Positions 33,324-41,617 of a stretch of 64,000 nucleotides of DNA are shown in pieces (positions within the stretch are counted from its first letter, which is position 1; every line of letters starts with the position of its first letter). The stretch lies in contig NC_015314.1 in assembly GCF_000196675.2 (NCBI RefSeq), forward strand, positions 124,001 to 188,000, given 5' to 3'. The translations under genes were made by a program, and so were the position numbers. Under the pieces are notes generated by a model. The model did not search any database. It was not told where the DNA came from and saw only the letters and a list, made by a program, of their open reading frames with translations. The stretch comes from Pseudonocardia benzenivorans CB1190 (lineage in GTDB: Bacteria; Actinomycetota; Actinomycetes; Mycobacteriales; Pseudonocardiaceae).

Positions 33324-33348
33324 GGGGCCCCGCCACCGGCGGGGCCCC
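33324..33348 (+). terminator. 11-bp perfect hairpin closing the accessory array
   Basis: GGGGCCCCGCC and its exact complement flank ACC, 17 bases after the last stop of the array; TATCTGT follows. Confidence 0.75.
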
Positions 33349-33567
33349 TATCTGTGTGCCCACCCGCACCCACCCCGAGCCCGATACGACGGCCGAGCCA
33401 GACACCGGCATCCGCCCGCGCGGCCGGCGCGCACCGGTGCGGAATGTCCGCCGGCGCGCGAGGCGCTCAGGGACCGCGCCGGGCCAAGCGTTCGGCGGAC
33501 CCGCCTCCGGCGGCACAGTCCTCCCCCGCGGCCAAGATGGCGGCCGGCACGAGTGCCGCGACCCGAG

Positions 33568-34131
33568 TTAGGTACTCGCCTGCGCTGCCGGATCCGCGGC
33601 GGACGGAGGCAGGGCCGCCTCGGTATCGGCTTCAGCCGCCGGCGCAGCGGGATCATTGCCGGCGGCCGCCTGCGGCGTGGCCGCCGGTGCGGCAGGCCCG
33701 GCCGCGGGCCGTGCCTGCCGGAGCAAGGTTCGGACCCGCTTGACCGCGAGTCCGAACATCGTGGCCAAGTCGTCGACCTTACGGCCGGCGTGGTGGAGCT
33801 CGGCGAGGATCTCGCGCTGCCGCTGCTCGATCTCGCCGAGCCGAGTGTCGGCGTCGTCGCTCACGCGCCGCGCCTGCGCCTCGAGGTCGGCGAGCGTCTT
33901 GTCCCGCTCTGCGACGATCTGGACGGCGTCGGCGTCCGCGCGGGCGTAGCGCTCGAACGCCTCGTCCTCGCGCCTGCGGCGTTCGGCCTCCTCGACGTCG
34001 AGCCGATCCCGAGCCGCTGCCAGCTCGGCTACCCGGTCCCGGATCTGCTGGTCGTTCTTGGTCCTGCTCTTCCCCGCCACCGCGCGCCACCCCTGACGTT
34101 GTTCGTTGCTTCCGGATCGACTGCTTGGCAC
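33568..34131 (-). CDS. Coiled-coil DNA-binding-like protein
   Basis: About 187 residues from GTG 34131; an internal GTG after AGGGG (at ~34080) may be the true start. The centre is a long charged coiled coil (RDRLDVEEAERRRREDEAFE; DTRLGEIEQRQREILAEL) followed by a helix-turn-helix-like segment (HAGRKVDDLATMFGLAVKRV). The tail is Ala/Pro-rich. The layout recalls KfrA-like or invertase C-terminal helix-turn-helix proteins, but neither is certain. It faces the accessory array tail to tail. Confidence 0.55.
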   Translation of the reverse strand: MPSSRSGSNEQRQGWRAVAGKSRTKNDQQIRDRVAELAAARDRLDVEEAERRRREDEAFERYARADADAVQIVAERDKTLADLEAQARRVSDDADTRLGEIEQRQREILAELHHAGRKVDDLATMFGLAVKRVRTLLRQARPAAGPAAPAATPQAAAGNDPAAPAAEADTEAALPPSAADPAAQAST

Positions 34132-34314
34132 TCACTCCGGAGCCTGCTGCCGCCCAGCCGGGTCACCAGATGGTGCCCTGTGGAGCGACAGGAAAACGAC
34201 AGTGGTTAGCGCCGGCCCGGGGTGTCATGTCCGTGTGTCGCGGCGTTGGCGGTATTCCTCTCGCTCACTAGCATCTACGTGGATCAGTTCGTGGATCGAG
34301 ACAACTCGACTTGC

Positions 34315-34905
34315 TCATGCCGCCGTCCGGGCGGCGGGGAGCTGCGCGAGTACCTCGACCGGCGAATGGTCGCGGGGACCGCGGTTGTAGGGCAGGGCGG
34401 CGAGGGCCCGGCCCATCGTGCAGGTGTCGGTCAGCGCGGAGACGGTGAGGCCGGCGCCGATCCCGCCGGCGAGGAGACGCGCTTTCGGCGCGCGCAGGCC
34501 TGCGGCGAGGCCGGCGAGCACGAGCGTCCCGGCGACGAGGCGGACCTGGCGCTCGAGCGCCCAGCGAGCACGACCACGGACGACGTCGCCACCGGCGGCG
34601 GAGTAGGCGGCGATGCCGCCGTCGAGGACATGGACGCGTTCGGCGCCGACCCCGGCGAGCCGCTGGTGGGCCTGCGTGGCCCGGATGTCGGACTGGCAGA
34701 CGAGTACCACCCGTCGGTCGAGCCGGGCGGCGAGCTGCTCGGTGTGCTCGCCGACCATGGTCAGGGGCACGTTGTAGGAGCCGCGGACGTGCAGGGTCTC
34801 GAACTCCGCGGGACTGCGGACGTCGATGACGGTCACGGTGTCGGGCTTGTCGAGCCAGTCGCGAACGGTGCGTGCGTCGACGTGGCGGGGGCTGGCGTGG
34901 GCCAC
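34315..34905 (-). CDS. Membrane-anchored rhodanese (YgaP-like, DUF2892)
   Basis: A 196-residue protein. Residues ~10-115 are a rhodanese domain (VTVIDVRSPAEFETLHVRGS; active-site Cys in VCQSDIRATQAHQRLAG). Residues ~130-190 form two membrane segments of the DUF2892 type (LVAGTLVLAGLAAGL; LLAGGIGAGLTVSAL). YgaP-type enzymes move sulfane sulfur at the membrane. GTG 34905 with AAGGA. Last gene of the leftward sulfur/copper operon. Confidence 0.85.
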   Translation of the reverse strand: MAHASPRHVDARTVRDWLDKPDTVTVIDVRSPAEFETLHVRGSYNVPLTMVGEHTEQLAARLDRRVVLVCQSDIRATQAHQRLAGVGAERVHVLDGGIAAYSAAGGDVVRGRARWALERQVRLVAGTLVLAGLAAGLRAPKARLLAGGIGAGLTVSALTDTCTMGRALAALPYNRGPRDHSPVEVLAQLPAARTAA

Positions 34906-35003
34906 AGGGGCGTCCTTGTCGGTAGAGGGTCGTGCGCTGGATGGTTCGCGGAGCCGGCCGCCGCGGTCGGGCCCTGCCCCGCGACGGCCGGGTCGGGTCT
35001 CGG

Positions 35004-36458
35004 CTACGGGCGGACGTTGACGGTGGCCATCATTCCGGCGTCCTCGTGGTCGAGGATGTGGCAGTGGTAGACGCTGCGTCCGGAGTAGGTGGTGAACGGG
35101 ATGCGGAGCCGGACCCAGCCGCGGGCCGGGACCAGGACGACGTCCTGGGGCACCCCGGTCGGGAGGGTGGCGTCGCTGTAGTCGAGGACGGTGAACGGCC
35201 AGACGTGCAGGTGGAACGGATGTGCGAGCGGGCCGGGATTGTCGATCGTCCATTCCTCGATGGCGCCCAGGGTGACGGTCTGGTCGTCGCGCTCGGGGTC
35301 GAAGGTGCGACCGTCGATGGTGAAGGCCATCCCGCCCATGCCCATCTGGAAGGCGACCCGCCGCCGACCGGTCACCGGCCCAGCGGCGGGCTCTTCGGCG
35401 GGCAGGGCTGAGGGAAGCGACGGGGCAGTGACCGGTGCCCCGGAGGAGACCATTGTGGCGAGGGTGATCGGCCCGCTGGTCGCGGTGCCGCCGCCCATCC
35501 CGCCCATGCCGCCACGGTCGACGGCGTCGGCGATCAGCGGAAAGTGGCCGGTGCCGGTGGGGCGCACGATCACGTCGACCCGGTTGCCCGGGGCAAGCAT
35601 CACCCGGTCCGCGGCGACCGGGGCAGGCAGGAACGTGCCGTCCTGGGCGACCCGGACGAGCTGGTGGGCGTCGAGCCGGATCGACAACACCCTCGATACG
35701 CAGCCGTTGACGATCCGCCAGCGCTGTGTCGCGCCGGGGGCCGCGGGGATGGTGGGCTGGTGCTGGCCGTTGACCAGGACCAGCTCGCCCTGGCGGCCCA
35801 TGGCCCGGTCCATGGCGTTCACCTCGACGAGCCCGCCGTCACCGTCGAGGGTGGTGTCGGTGACCACCAGTACCCGGTCCTCGACCACCGGTAGGTCGGG
35901 GTCGGGCCCTGGTGGGGCGACCAGCAGCGCACCGACGAGCCCGCCGAAGATCTGGTTGGCCACCATGCCGTGGTGGTGCGGGTGATACCAGTAGGTGCCG
36001 GCCGGGTGATCGGATGGGATCCGGTAGAGGTAGTCGAACGAGGTGCCGGGGTCGACCCGCAGGAACGGGTTGTCGCTGTTGGTCTCCGGAGAGACCCGCA
36101 GCCCGTGGGTGTGCAGGTTGGTGGGCTCGTCGAGCCGGTTGGTCAGGCGCACCGCGAGCTCGTCGCCGGGGCGCACCCGCAGCGTCGGCCCGGGCGCGGT
36201 GGCGTTGTAGCCGAGCCCGCGTGTATCCCGGCCGGCCAGTCGCACACCTGCGGCGGCGGTGAGCTCTACCTGCAGCCGACCGGCCCGGCTGTCGAGGACC
36301 TGCGGTTGGCGCAGCTCGGCGCCGGTGTCGGCGGGCCGCAACCGACTACCTGCACCGGCGCCGGTGGCGATCCAGCCCGTCGCCCCGGTGGCGACGGCGG
36401 CGGCGCCGAGCCCGCCCAGGACGATCGCGCGGCGTCGGCTGATCGGTGCCGAGGTCAT
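35004..36458 (-). CDS. Multicopper oxidase (CueO/CopA type)
   Basis: A 484-residue exported oxidase. The Tat-type signal is SRRRAIVLGGLGAAAV near the start. All copper motifs are present: LHTHGL, YWYHPHHHG, HPFHLHVWPF and YHCHILDHEDAGMM (type 1 Cys, His and Met ligand). A Met/Gly-rich stretch (GGMGGMGGG and MGMGGM) resembles copper-collecting loops. It would oxidise Cu(I) or other metals outside the membrane. The ATG overlaps the SHOCT gene stop, so the two are coupled. Confidence 0.92.
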   Translation of the reverse strand: MTSAPISRRRAIVLGGLGAAAVATGATGWIATGAGAGSRLRPADTGAELRQPQVLDSRAGRLQVELTAAAGVRLAGRDTRGLGYNATAPGPTLRVRPGDELAVRLTNRLDEPTNLHTHGLRVSPETNSDNPFLRVDPGTSFDYLYRIPSDHPAGTYWYHPHHHGMVANQIFGGLVGALLVAPPGPDPDLPVVEDRVLVVTDTTLDGDGGLVEVNAMDRAMGRQGELVLVNGQHQPTIPAAPGATQRWRIVNGCVSRVLSIRLDAHQLVRVAQDGTFLPAPVAADRVMLAPGNRVDVIVRPTGTGHFPLIADAVDRGGMGGMGGGTATSGPITLATMVSSGAPVTAPSLPSALPAEEPAAGPVTGRRRVAFQMGMGGMAFTIDGRTFDPERDDQTVTLGAIEEWTIDNPGPLAHPFHLHVWPFTVLDYSDATLPTGVPQDVVLVPARGWVRLRIPFTTYSGRSVYHCHILDHEDAGMMATVNVRP

Positions 36459-36685
36459 GTCAGTTCGTCGCGGCGCTTGCGGTAGTCCTCGTCGTCGATC
36501 TCGCCGCGGGCGTAGCGCTCGTCGAGGATCTGCCGGGCCGAGGCCGGCCCCGCCACCGGGGCGGTGCCCGCACCGGTTCTACGGTTCTGGGTGAGCCGGT
36601 AGGCGAGGTAGCCGAGCAGCACCAGGCCGATCAGTACCAGTACCGGCCAGATCCAGAACCAACCCATCATCGAGCCGTTCATCAT
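36455..36685 (-). CDS. SHOCT-domain small membrane protein
   Basis: A 76-residue protein: one membrane segment (FWIWPVLVLIGLVLLGYLAY) then a linker and a C-terminal SHOCT domain (ILDERYARGEIDDEDYRKRR). Such proteins accompany copper and multicopper oxidase genes. ATG 36685 chosen; MMNGSMMG is Met-rich. Coupled to the oxidase by ATGA. Confidence 0.85.
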   Translation of the reverse strand: MMNGSMMGWFWIWPVLVLIGLVLLGYLAYRLTQNRRTGAGTAPVAGPASARQILDERYARGEIDDEDYRKRRDELT

Positions 36686-36763
36686 GGTCGTTGCCCTCTC
36701 GTCTCGTTTCGTCGTGCCGGTGGCGCCCGCTTGAGGCCCGGCGTGCCCGCGGGCGCCTGCGAA

Positions 36764-37159
36764 TCAGCTTGTGGTGAGCGCGTCGAGCGCGGCCCGGATG
36801 CGCACCCCGGCCTCGTCCGCGACGGGGCGCAAGTCCTCGCGCTCCGGGATGCTGACCATGACCTGCGGGTCCAGGGCCGAGACGATGCTGCGGTCGTCAC
36901 CGTCGGCGCGGACCACGACGTTGCAGGGCAGCAGCAGCCCGATCTGTCGGTCGACGTCGAGGGCGCGGTGGGCGAGCTGGGGGTTGCAGGCGCCCAGGAT
37001 GAGGTATGGCTCCATGTCGTGGTCGAGCTTCTCCTTCAGCGTGGCGCGGGCGTCGATCTCGGTGAGCACCCCGAAACCCTGCTCGGCCAGGGCCGCCTTG
37101 ACCGCGGGGACGGCTTGCTCGTAGGGCAGGTCCAGAGCGATCGTCATGCCGTAGTCCAT
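36764..37159 (-). CDS. DUF302 family protein
   Basis: A 131-residue protein with the DUF302 pattern: IALDLPYEQAVPAVKAALAE, then GFGVLTEID, ILGACNPQLAHRAL, and GLLLPCNVVVR. These small proteins occur beside sulfur-oxidation and metal genes; the function is unsettled. ATG 37159. Sits between TauE/SafE and SHOCT genes in the same operon. Confidence 0.9.
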   Translation of the reverse strand: MDYGMTIALDLPYEQAVPAVKAALAEQGFGVLTEIDARATLKEKLDHDMEPYLILGACNPQLAHRALDVDRQIGLLLPCNVVVRADGDDRSIVSALDPQVMVSIPEREDLRPVADEAGVRIRAALDALTTS

Positions 37160-37209
37160 TGCTGGTCTCCATTCGTCGGTGGGGCGCAAGCGGTTGTGGA
37201 TCGTTGTCG

Positions 37210-38004
37210 TCAGCCGGTGCTCAGCGCGGCCGGCGCGAGCAGCGCCGCGGCGGCGACGCCGACCGCGACGGCCAGGATCAGATAGGCGAACCCGCGCCGC
37301 AGCGCCGCGGCCGGGAGCCGGTCCGCTACGCGCCCGGCAGCCAGGGACGCGAGCAGGGCGGTCCCGGCGAACACGCCGATCACGGCGTAGTCCACACCTC
37401 CGGCGGCGGCGGCGTGCGCGGACAGCCCGGCCAGCGAGGTGATCGTCACGATCACCAGGGAGGTGGCGATGGCCTCGGCGGCGCTCAACCCGAGCAGCAG
37501 GGTCAGCGCGGGCACGATGACGAACCCGCCGCCCACTCCGAACAGCCCGGTCAGCACCCCGACCCCGGCGCCGGCGGTGAGCGCCTTGGGCAGGCAGCTG
37601 CGCCAGTCGACCCGCCCGTCGCGGACCCGGCACGCACCGCCCGTCGCCTCCTCAGGGCTCCCGCGCAGCATTGCGATCGCGACGGCGAGCATCAGCACCG
37701 AGAACGCCACCAGCAGCCACCGGTCGGCGACCAGGCGGCCCAGCGCGGCCCCCGCGAACGCGGTGGGGACTCCCGCGGCGCCGAACACCATCGCCACCGG
37801 CCACCGGATCACCCCGGACCGCAGCCGCACCGCCAACCCGCCCGCCGCCGACACGGCCACCACCAGCAGCGACCCGAACACCGCAGCCCCCACCGGCTGG
37901 CCGACCCCGTAGACCAGGGCCGGGACCGCCAGGATCGAACCACCCGCACCGAGCAGCCCCAGCGCGGCGCCGATGACCAGGCCGAACACGCCGGCGAGGA
38001 TCAC
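37210..38004 (-). CDS. TauE/SafE-type membrane permease
   Basis: A 264-residue integral membrane protein with about eight segments in two halves. Each half has the family Gly-rich signature (LGLLGAGGSILAVPALVY and LTGLFGVGGGFVIVPALTLL). Proposed to export sulfite or other sulfur oxyanions. Next to a CstB-like enzyme this matches the cst-type operon, where a TauE-like protein exports the product of persulfide oxidation. Confidence 0.9.
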   Translation of the reverse strand: MILAGVFGLVIGAALGLLGAGGSILAVPALVYGVGQPVGAAVFGSLLVVAVSAAGGLAVRLRSGVIRWPVAMVFGAAGVPTAFAGAALGRLVADRWLLVAFSVLMLAVAIAMLRGSPEEATGGACRVRDGRVDWRSCLPKALTAGAGVGVLTGLFGVGGGFVIVPALTLLLGLSAAEAIATSLVIVTITSLAGLSAHAAAAGGVDYAVIGVFAGTALLASLAAGRVADRLPAAALRRGFAYLILAVAVGVAAAALLAPAALSTG

Positions 38005-38038
38005 TGCGCCAGCCTCGGGCTGCAGGGCCGCGGGCTGC

Positions 38039-39442
38039 TCACAGGGTGGTGGTCAGCGGGACACCGGCATCTTCGGCATCGCCGTAGTTGTCGTCGATCA
38101 CGACCACGGTGCGCCCGGCGCGAGCGAGCAGCGACGCGGCCGCGGTGGCGCGGTAGCCGCTGCCGCAGTGCACCCACACCGACCCGGCCGGGACCTCGTC
38201 GAGCCGGTCCGGTAGCTCGGGCAGCGGGACGTGCACCGCCCCGCGCACGTGCGAGGCGTCCCACTCGGTGCCCAACCGCACGTCGAGCACCACCTCGGCC
38301 GGCGGCAGATCAGCACTGCGACGACCGCCGAGCTCACCGGCGAGGTCGACGAAACCGGCGCTGGGCAGCTCGCCCAGCAGGGCCGGGTCGACGGCCAGCT
38401 CGTCGGGATCACCCGTAGCGGCGGCGACGATTCGGTCCACACCGATCCGGACCAGCTCCCGCTGCGCCTGCGCCACCTGGTCCGGGGTGTCGCCGAGCAG
38501 CGTGATCGGGGCACCGTGCGGGGCCATCCAGCCCAGCCAGGTCGCCATCGGTCCGTCCAGCCCGAGACTCACCGTCCCGGCGAGGTGCGAGTCGAGGTAG
38601 GCCTTGCGGTGGCGCAGGTCGACCACCCACTCCCCGTCGGCCAGCCGGCGCGCCAGCTCGGCCGGGTCGGCCGTCATCGGCGGGCGCAGGTCCACCGGCG
38701 CCGGACCGGCGGTGTTGAGCGCACCCATGTGCGCGTAGTAGGCGGGGTAGGCACCCAACCCGGACAGGGCCTCCCGGACGAACTCCTCGCGGGCCAGCCG
38801 CAGCACCGGGTTGACCTGCTTCTCGTGCCCGAGGGTGGAGTCGTCCCCCGAGGCGGGGCTGGCGGTGCAGAAGCTGCCGAACCCGTGGGTCGGCCACACC
38901 TGCGCCCCGTCGGGCAGCGCGTCGGCCATCGACGCGGCCGAGGCGTGCTGCGCGCGGGCCAGTGCCTCCGCGTGCTCGTCGCCGAGCAGGTCGGTGCGCC
39001 CGGTGGTGCCGTAGAGCAGCGACCCGCCCGTGAACACCCCCTGCGGCCCGTCCCGCCCTCCATCACGCATAGGGCCCTCCAGCACGTAGGACAGGTGGTG
39101 GAAGGTGTGCCCCGGGGTGCCCACCACCCGCAACCGCAGCCGCGGCGAGGCCTCCAGCACGTCGCCGTCGACGACGCCGGTGCGGGCGAACGCCACGTCG
39201 TCCTCGGCCGAGAGCACGTAGGCGGCGCCGGTGAGGCGTGCGAGCTCCAGACCGCCGGAGACGTAGTCGTTGTGCACGTGGGTCTCCACGACATGGGTGA
39301 TCCGCACCCCGAGTCGCCCGGCCAGGGCCAGGACCCGGTCCACGTCGCGCTGCGGGTCGACCACCACCGCCACCTCACCGTCGGAGGCCAGGTAGCTGCG
39401 GTCTCCCAGCGAGGATGTCTCGATCACTTCGACGTCGATCAC
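38039..39442 (-). CDS. CstB-like persulfide dioxygenase-rhodanese fusion
   Basis: A 467-residue fusion. Residues 1-~240 are a metallo-beta-lactamase-fold persulfide dioxygenase (ETHVHNDYVSGGLELA; GTPGHTFHHLSY; PTHGFGSFC). A first rhodanese-like domain (WVVDLRHRKAYLDSHLAG) lacks a catalytic Cys. The C-terminal rhodanese has it (VWVHCGSGYRATAAASLL). This order matches CstB of persulfide-detoxification operons. It would convert persulfide to thiosulfate or sulfite. GTG 39442 after GAAGGAG. Confidence 0.9.
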   Translation of the reverse strand: MIDVEVIETSSLGDRSYLASDGEVAVVVDPQRDVDRVLALAGRLGVRITHVVETHVHNDYVSGGLELARLTGAAYVLSAEDDVAFARTGVVDGDVLEASPRLRLRVVGTPGHTFHHLSYVLEGPMRDGGRDGPQGVFTGGSLLYGTTGRTDLLGDEHAEALARAQHASAASMADALPDGAQVWPTHGFGSFCTASPASGDDSTLGHEKQVNPVLRLAREEFVREALSGLGAYPAYYAHMGALNTAGPAPVDLRPPMTADPAELARRLADGEWVVDLRHRKAYLDSHLAGTVSLGLDGPMATWLGWMAPHGAPITLLGDTPDQVAQAQRELVRIGVDRIVAAATGDPDELAVDPALLGELPSAGFVDLAGELGGRRSADLPPAEVVLDVRLGTEWDASHVRGAVHVPLPELPDRLDEVPAGSVWVHCGSGYRATAAASLLARAGRTVVVIDDNYGDAEDAGVPLTTTL

Positions 39443-39485
39443 GTCAGATCTCCTTCGTCTCGTCGGTTCGGCCGGTTCGGCCGGC

Positions 39486-39800
39486 TCATCGGGCGCCGGT
39501 GTCCACCGGGCGCCCGGAGCTGATCCAGCCGGCGGTCCCGCCGGCCACCGACACCGGCCGCGCCCCGGCAGCACCCAGCGCCTCGGCCGCCTTCGCGCTG
39601 CGGCCACCGGACTGACAGATCACATACAGCTCCTGCCCGGCGTAGCGGCCCGGGTCGGTGATCACCCGCTCCAGCGGCACGTTCACCGCGCCGGGCACAT
39701 GCCCGGCCGCGAACTCCTCGGCCGAGCGCACATCCACCACCGCCACAGTGCTGCGACGTCCCGCCGCGAACTGCTCCACATCAACCTCGCGCATCTGCAC
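39486..39800 (-). CDS. Single-domain rhodanese
   Basis: A 104-residue sulfurtransferase: VAVVDVRSAEEFAAGHVPGA near the start and the active-site loop VICQSGGRSAKAAEAL. First of the downstream genes after the CstR-like regulator gene; its promoter region holds the TACCC-N4-GGGTA operator at 39824. ATG 39800. Confidence 0.9.
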   Translation of the reverse strand: MQMREVDVEQFAAGRRSTVAVVDVRSAEEFAAGHVPGAVNVPLERVITDPGRYAGQELYVICQSGGRSAKAAEALGAAGARPVSVAGGTAGWISSGRPVDTGAR

Positions 39801-39823
39801 GACGCATCACCTCCACATCAGGG

Positions 39824-39840
39824 ATACCCGGGGGGGTACC
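39824..39840. promoter_or_regulatory. CstR/CsoR-type operator before rhodanese gene
   Basis: The inverted repeat TACCC-GGGG-GGGTA lies within ATACCCGGGGGGGTACC, 24 bases before the rhodanese start. It has the form of DUF156-family operators and resembles the site upstream of the regulator gene. Confidence 0.65.
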
Positions 39841-39906
39841 TGCCAAACAAAGCTCCACCATGGGTCACAGCTTCGAACAACCCGGGGTGGGGCCCGGGGG
39901 TGCTGA

Positions 39907-40176
39907 TCAGGCCAGCGAGAGGAACAACTTCTCCAGCTCGTCCTCGGTCATCGGCGGCTGCTCGCCCCGCTCCCGGGCCGCCTGGCAGTGACGCATCCCA
40001 CTCGCGACGATCTTGAAGCCTGCCCGGTCCAGAGCACGCGAGACCGCGGCGAGCTGGGTCAGCACCTCGGCACAGTCCCCACCCCCCTCGATCGCCCGGA
40101 CCACACCGGCCAACTGCCCCTGCGCGCGGCGCAACCGCACTAGAGCGTCGCCCACCAGGGCGGGAGTCATCTCCAT
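39907..40176 (-). CDS. CstR-like DUF156 repressor
   Basis: An 89-residue helical repressor of the CsoR/CstR family. Conserved Cys35 (GGGDCAEVLTQLAAV) and Cys64 (GMRHCQ) are present. The copper-binding His that lies four residues before the second Cys in CsoR is Gly60 here, which is the CstR pattern: sensing persulfide through two cysteines rather than Cu(I). The operon content (CstB-like, rhodaneses, TauE) agrees. Probable operators flank it. ATG 40176. Confidence 0.82.
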   Translation of the reverse strand: MEMTPALVGDALVRLRRAQGQLAGVVRAIEGGGDCAEVLTQLAAVSRALDRAGFKIVASGMRHCQAARERGEQPPMTEDELEKLFLSLA

Positions 40177-40199
40177 GTCGCCACCTCCACTACGCCAAC

Positions 40200-40215
40200 A
40201 TACCCCCGGGCGTAT
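40200..40215. promoter_or_regulatory. CstR-type operator before the repressor gene
   Basis: ATACCCCCGGGCGTAT is an inverted repeat (ATAC/GTAT) 24 bases before the CstR-like start, suggesting autoregulation. The IS256-type element begins only nine bases beyond it. Confidence 0.6.
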
Positions 40216-40223
40216 ATGTTCCT

Positions 40224-41607
40224 GGGAGTGTCCGATCTTCGGTGTAACTGGTCTGTAGCTCCGGGCGTGTCCCGGGGGAAGGACCACCAATGACCGACAC
40301 GATCGAGCCCATGCCGCGGGCTCGGATTGATCACCAGCAGTTCGCTCAGCAGTTGGTGGAGGCCGCCAAGGCCGACGGGGTGGAGCTCGTCGGCCCGGAC
40401 GGGCTGCTCACCGGGCTGACCAAAACAGTGCTCGAGACCGCCCTGGAAGCCGAGCTCAGCGAGCACCTGGGCTATGACCGCCACGACCCGGCCGGGCGCG
40501 ACGGCGGGAACTCCCGCAACGGCACCCGCACCAAGACCGTGCTCACCGAGATCGGCCCGGTCGAGATCGAGGTGCCGCGCGACCGCGACGCCAGCTTCGA
40601 GCCTCAGATCGTGCGCAAGCGCCAACGCCGCCTGGACGGGATCGACGAGATCGTGCTGTCGCTGACCGCCCGCGGCCTGACCACCGGGGAGGTGGCCGCG
40701 CACTTCGCCGAGGTCTACGGGGCCAAGGTCTCCAAGGACACCATCTCGAGGATCACCGACAAGGTCCTCGACGAGCTGGGCGAGTGGCAGAACCGCCCGC
40801 TCGACGCCGTCTATCCGGTGCTGTTCATCGACGCTCTCTACGTCAAAGTCCGCGACGGGCAGGTCACCAACCGGCCCTTCTACGTGGTCATCGGGGTGAC
40901 CGTGGACGGGCAGCGCGACATCCTCGGGATCTGGGCCGGCGAGGGCGGCACCGGTGGGGAGGGCGCGAAGTTCTGGCTGCAGGTTCTGACCGAGATCAAA
41001 AACCGCGGGGTCGGCGATGTGTGCATCGCCGTCTGCGACGGCCTGAAGGGCCTGCCCGAGGCGATCACCACCGCCTGGCCGCAGGCGGTGGTGCAGACGT
41101 GTGTGTTGCACCTGATCCGCAACACCTTCCGCTACGCCTCCCGGCGCTACTGGGAGCAGCTGGCCAAGGACCTGCGCCCGGTCTACACCGCCCCGACCGA
41201 GGCCGCGGCCCAGGCCCGGTTCGCCGAGTTCGCCGAGACCTGGGGCGGGCAGTATCCGGCGATCATCGCGCTGTGGCGGGCGGCGTGGTCGGAGTTCGTG
41301 CCGTTCCTGGACTACGACGTGGAGATCCGCAAGGTCATCTGCTCCACGAATGCGATCGAGTCGCTCAACGCCCGCTACCGGCGGGCGATCAAGGCCCGGG
41401 GGCACTTCCCGACCGAGCAGGCCGCGCTGAAGTGCCTCTACCTGGTCACCCGCTCACTCGACCCCACCGGGAAGGGCCGAACCCGCTGGGCGATGCGCTG
41501 GAAGCCGGCCCTGAACGCCTTCGCGATCACCTTCGCCGGCCGTATCGTCCCCAGCAACGGAAACTAGCCGCCACCCCGGCCAGTTACACCGTTCCTCTGA
41601 CACTCCC
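40224..41607 (+). mobile_element. IS256-family insertion sequence
   Basis: Imperfect 28-base terminal inverted repeats: 40224-40251 (GGGAGTGTCCGATC...GGTGTAACTGG) and 41580-41607 (CCAGTTACACCG...GACACTCCC), about five mismatches. They enclose one intact transposase gene. Flanking 8-9-base target duplications could not be seen, so the insertion may be old or rearranged. It lies between the CstR operator and the IS481-type element. Confidence 0.85.
40290..41567 (+). CDS. IS256-family transposase (intact)
   Basis: A 425-residue DDE transposase. Family signatures: LGYDRHDPAGRDGGNSRNGT, LFIDALYVKVRDG (first D), VCDGLKGLPEAI (second D), and CSTNAIESLNARYRRAIKAR (E). Length is normal and the frame is open, so the element may be active. 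ATG 40290 after GGGGGAAGGA. Confidence 0.95.
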   Translation: MTDTIEPMPRARIDHQQFAQQLVEAAKADGVELVGPDGLLTGLTKTVLETALEAELSEHLGYDRHDPAGRDGGNSRNGTRTKTVLTEIGPVEIEVPRDRDASFEPQIVRKRQRRLDGIDEIVLSLTARGLTTGEVAAHFAEVYGAKVSKDTISRITDKVLDELGEWQNRPLDAVYPVLFIDALYVKVRDGQVTNRPFYVVIGVTVDGQRDILGIWAGEGGTGGEGAKFWLQVLTEIKNRGVGDVCIAVCDGLKGLPEAITTAWPQAVVQTCVLHLIRNTFRYASRRYWEQLAKDLRPVYTAPTEAAAQARFAEFAETWGGQYPAIIALWRAAWSEFVPFLDYDVEIRKVICSTNAIESLNARYRRAIKARGHFPTEQAALKCLYLVTRSLDPTGKGRTRWAMRWKPALNAFAITFAGRIVPSNGN

Positions 41608-41617
41608 GGCACTCTAC

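Noticed and set aside
34132..34314. Possible attachment site or recombinase remnant between the coiled-coil gene and the sulfur operon
   Set aside because: The segment is less GC-rich but shows no tRNA end, repeat or recombinase motif.
40216..41616. Target-site duplication around the IS256-type element
   Set aside because: The flanking eight bases (ATGTTCCT and GGCACTCT) do not match.
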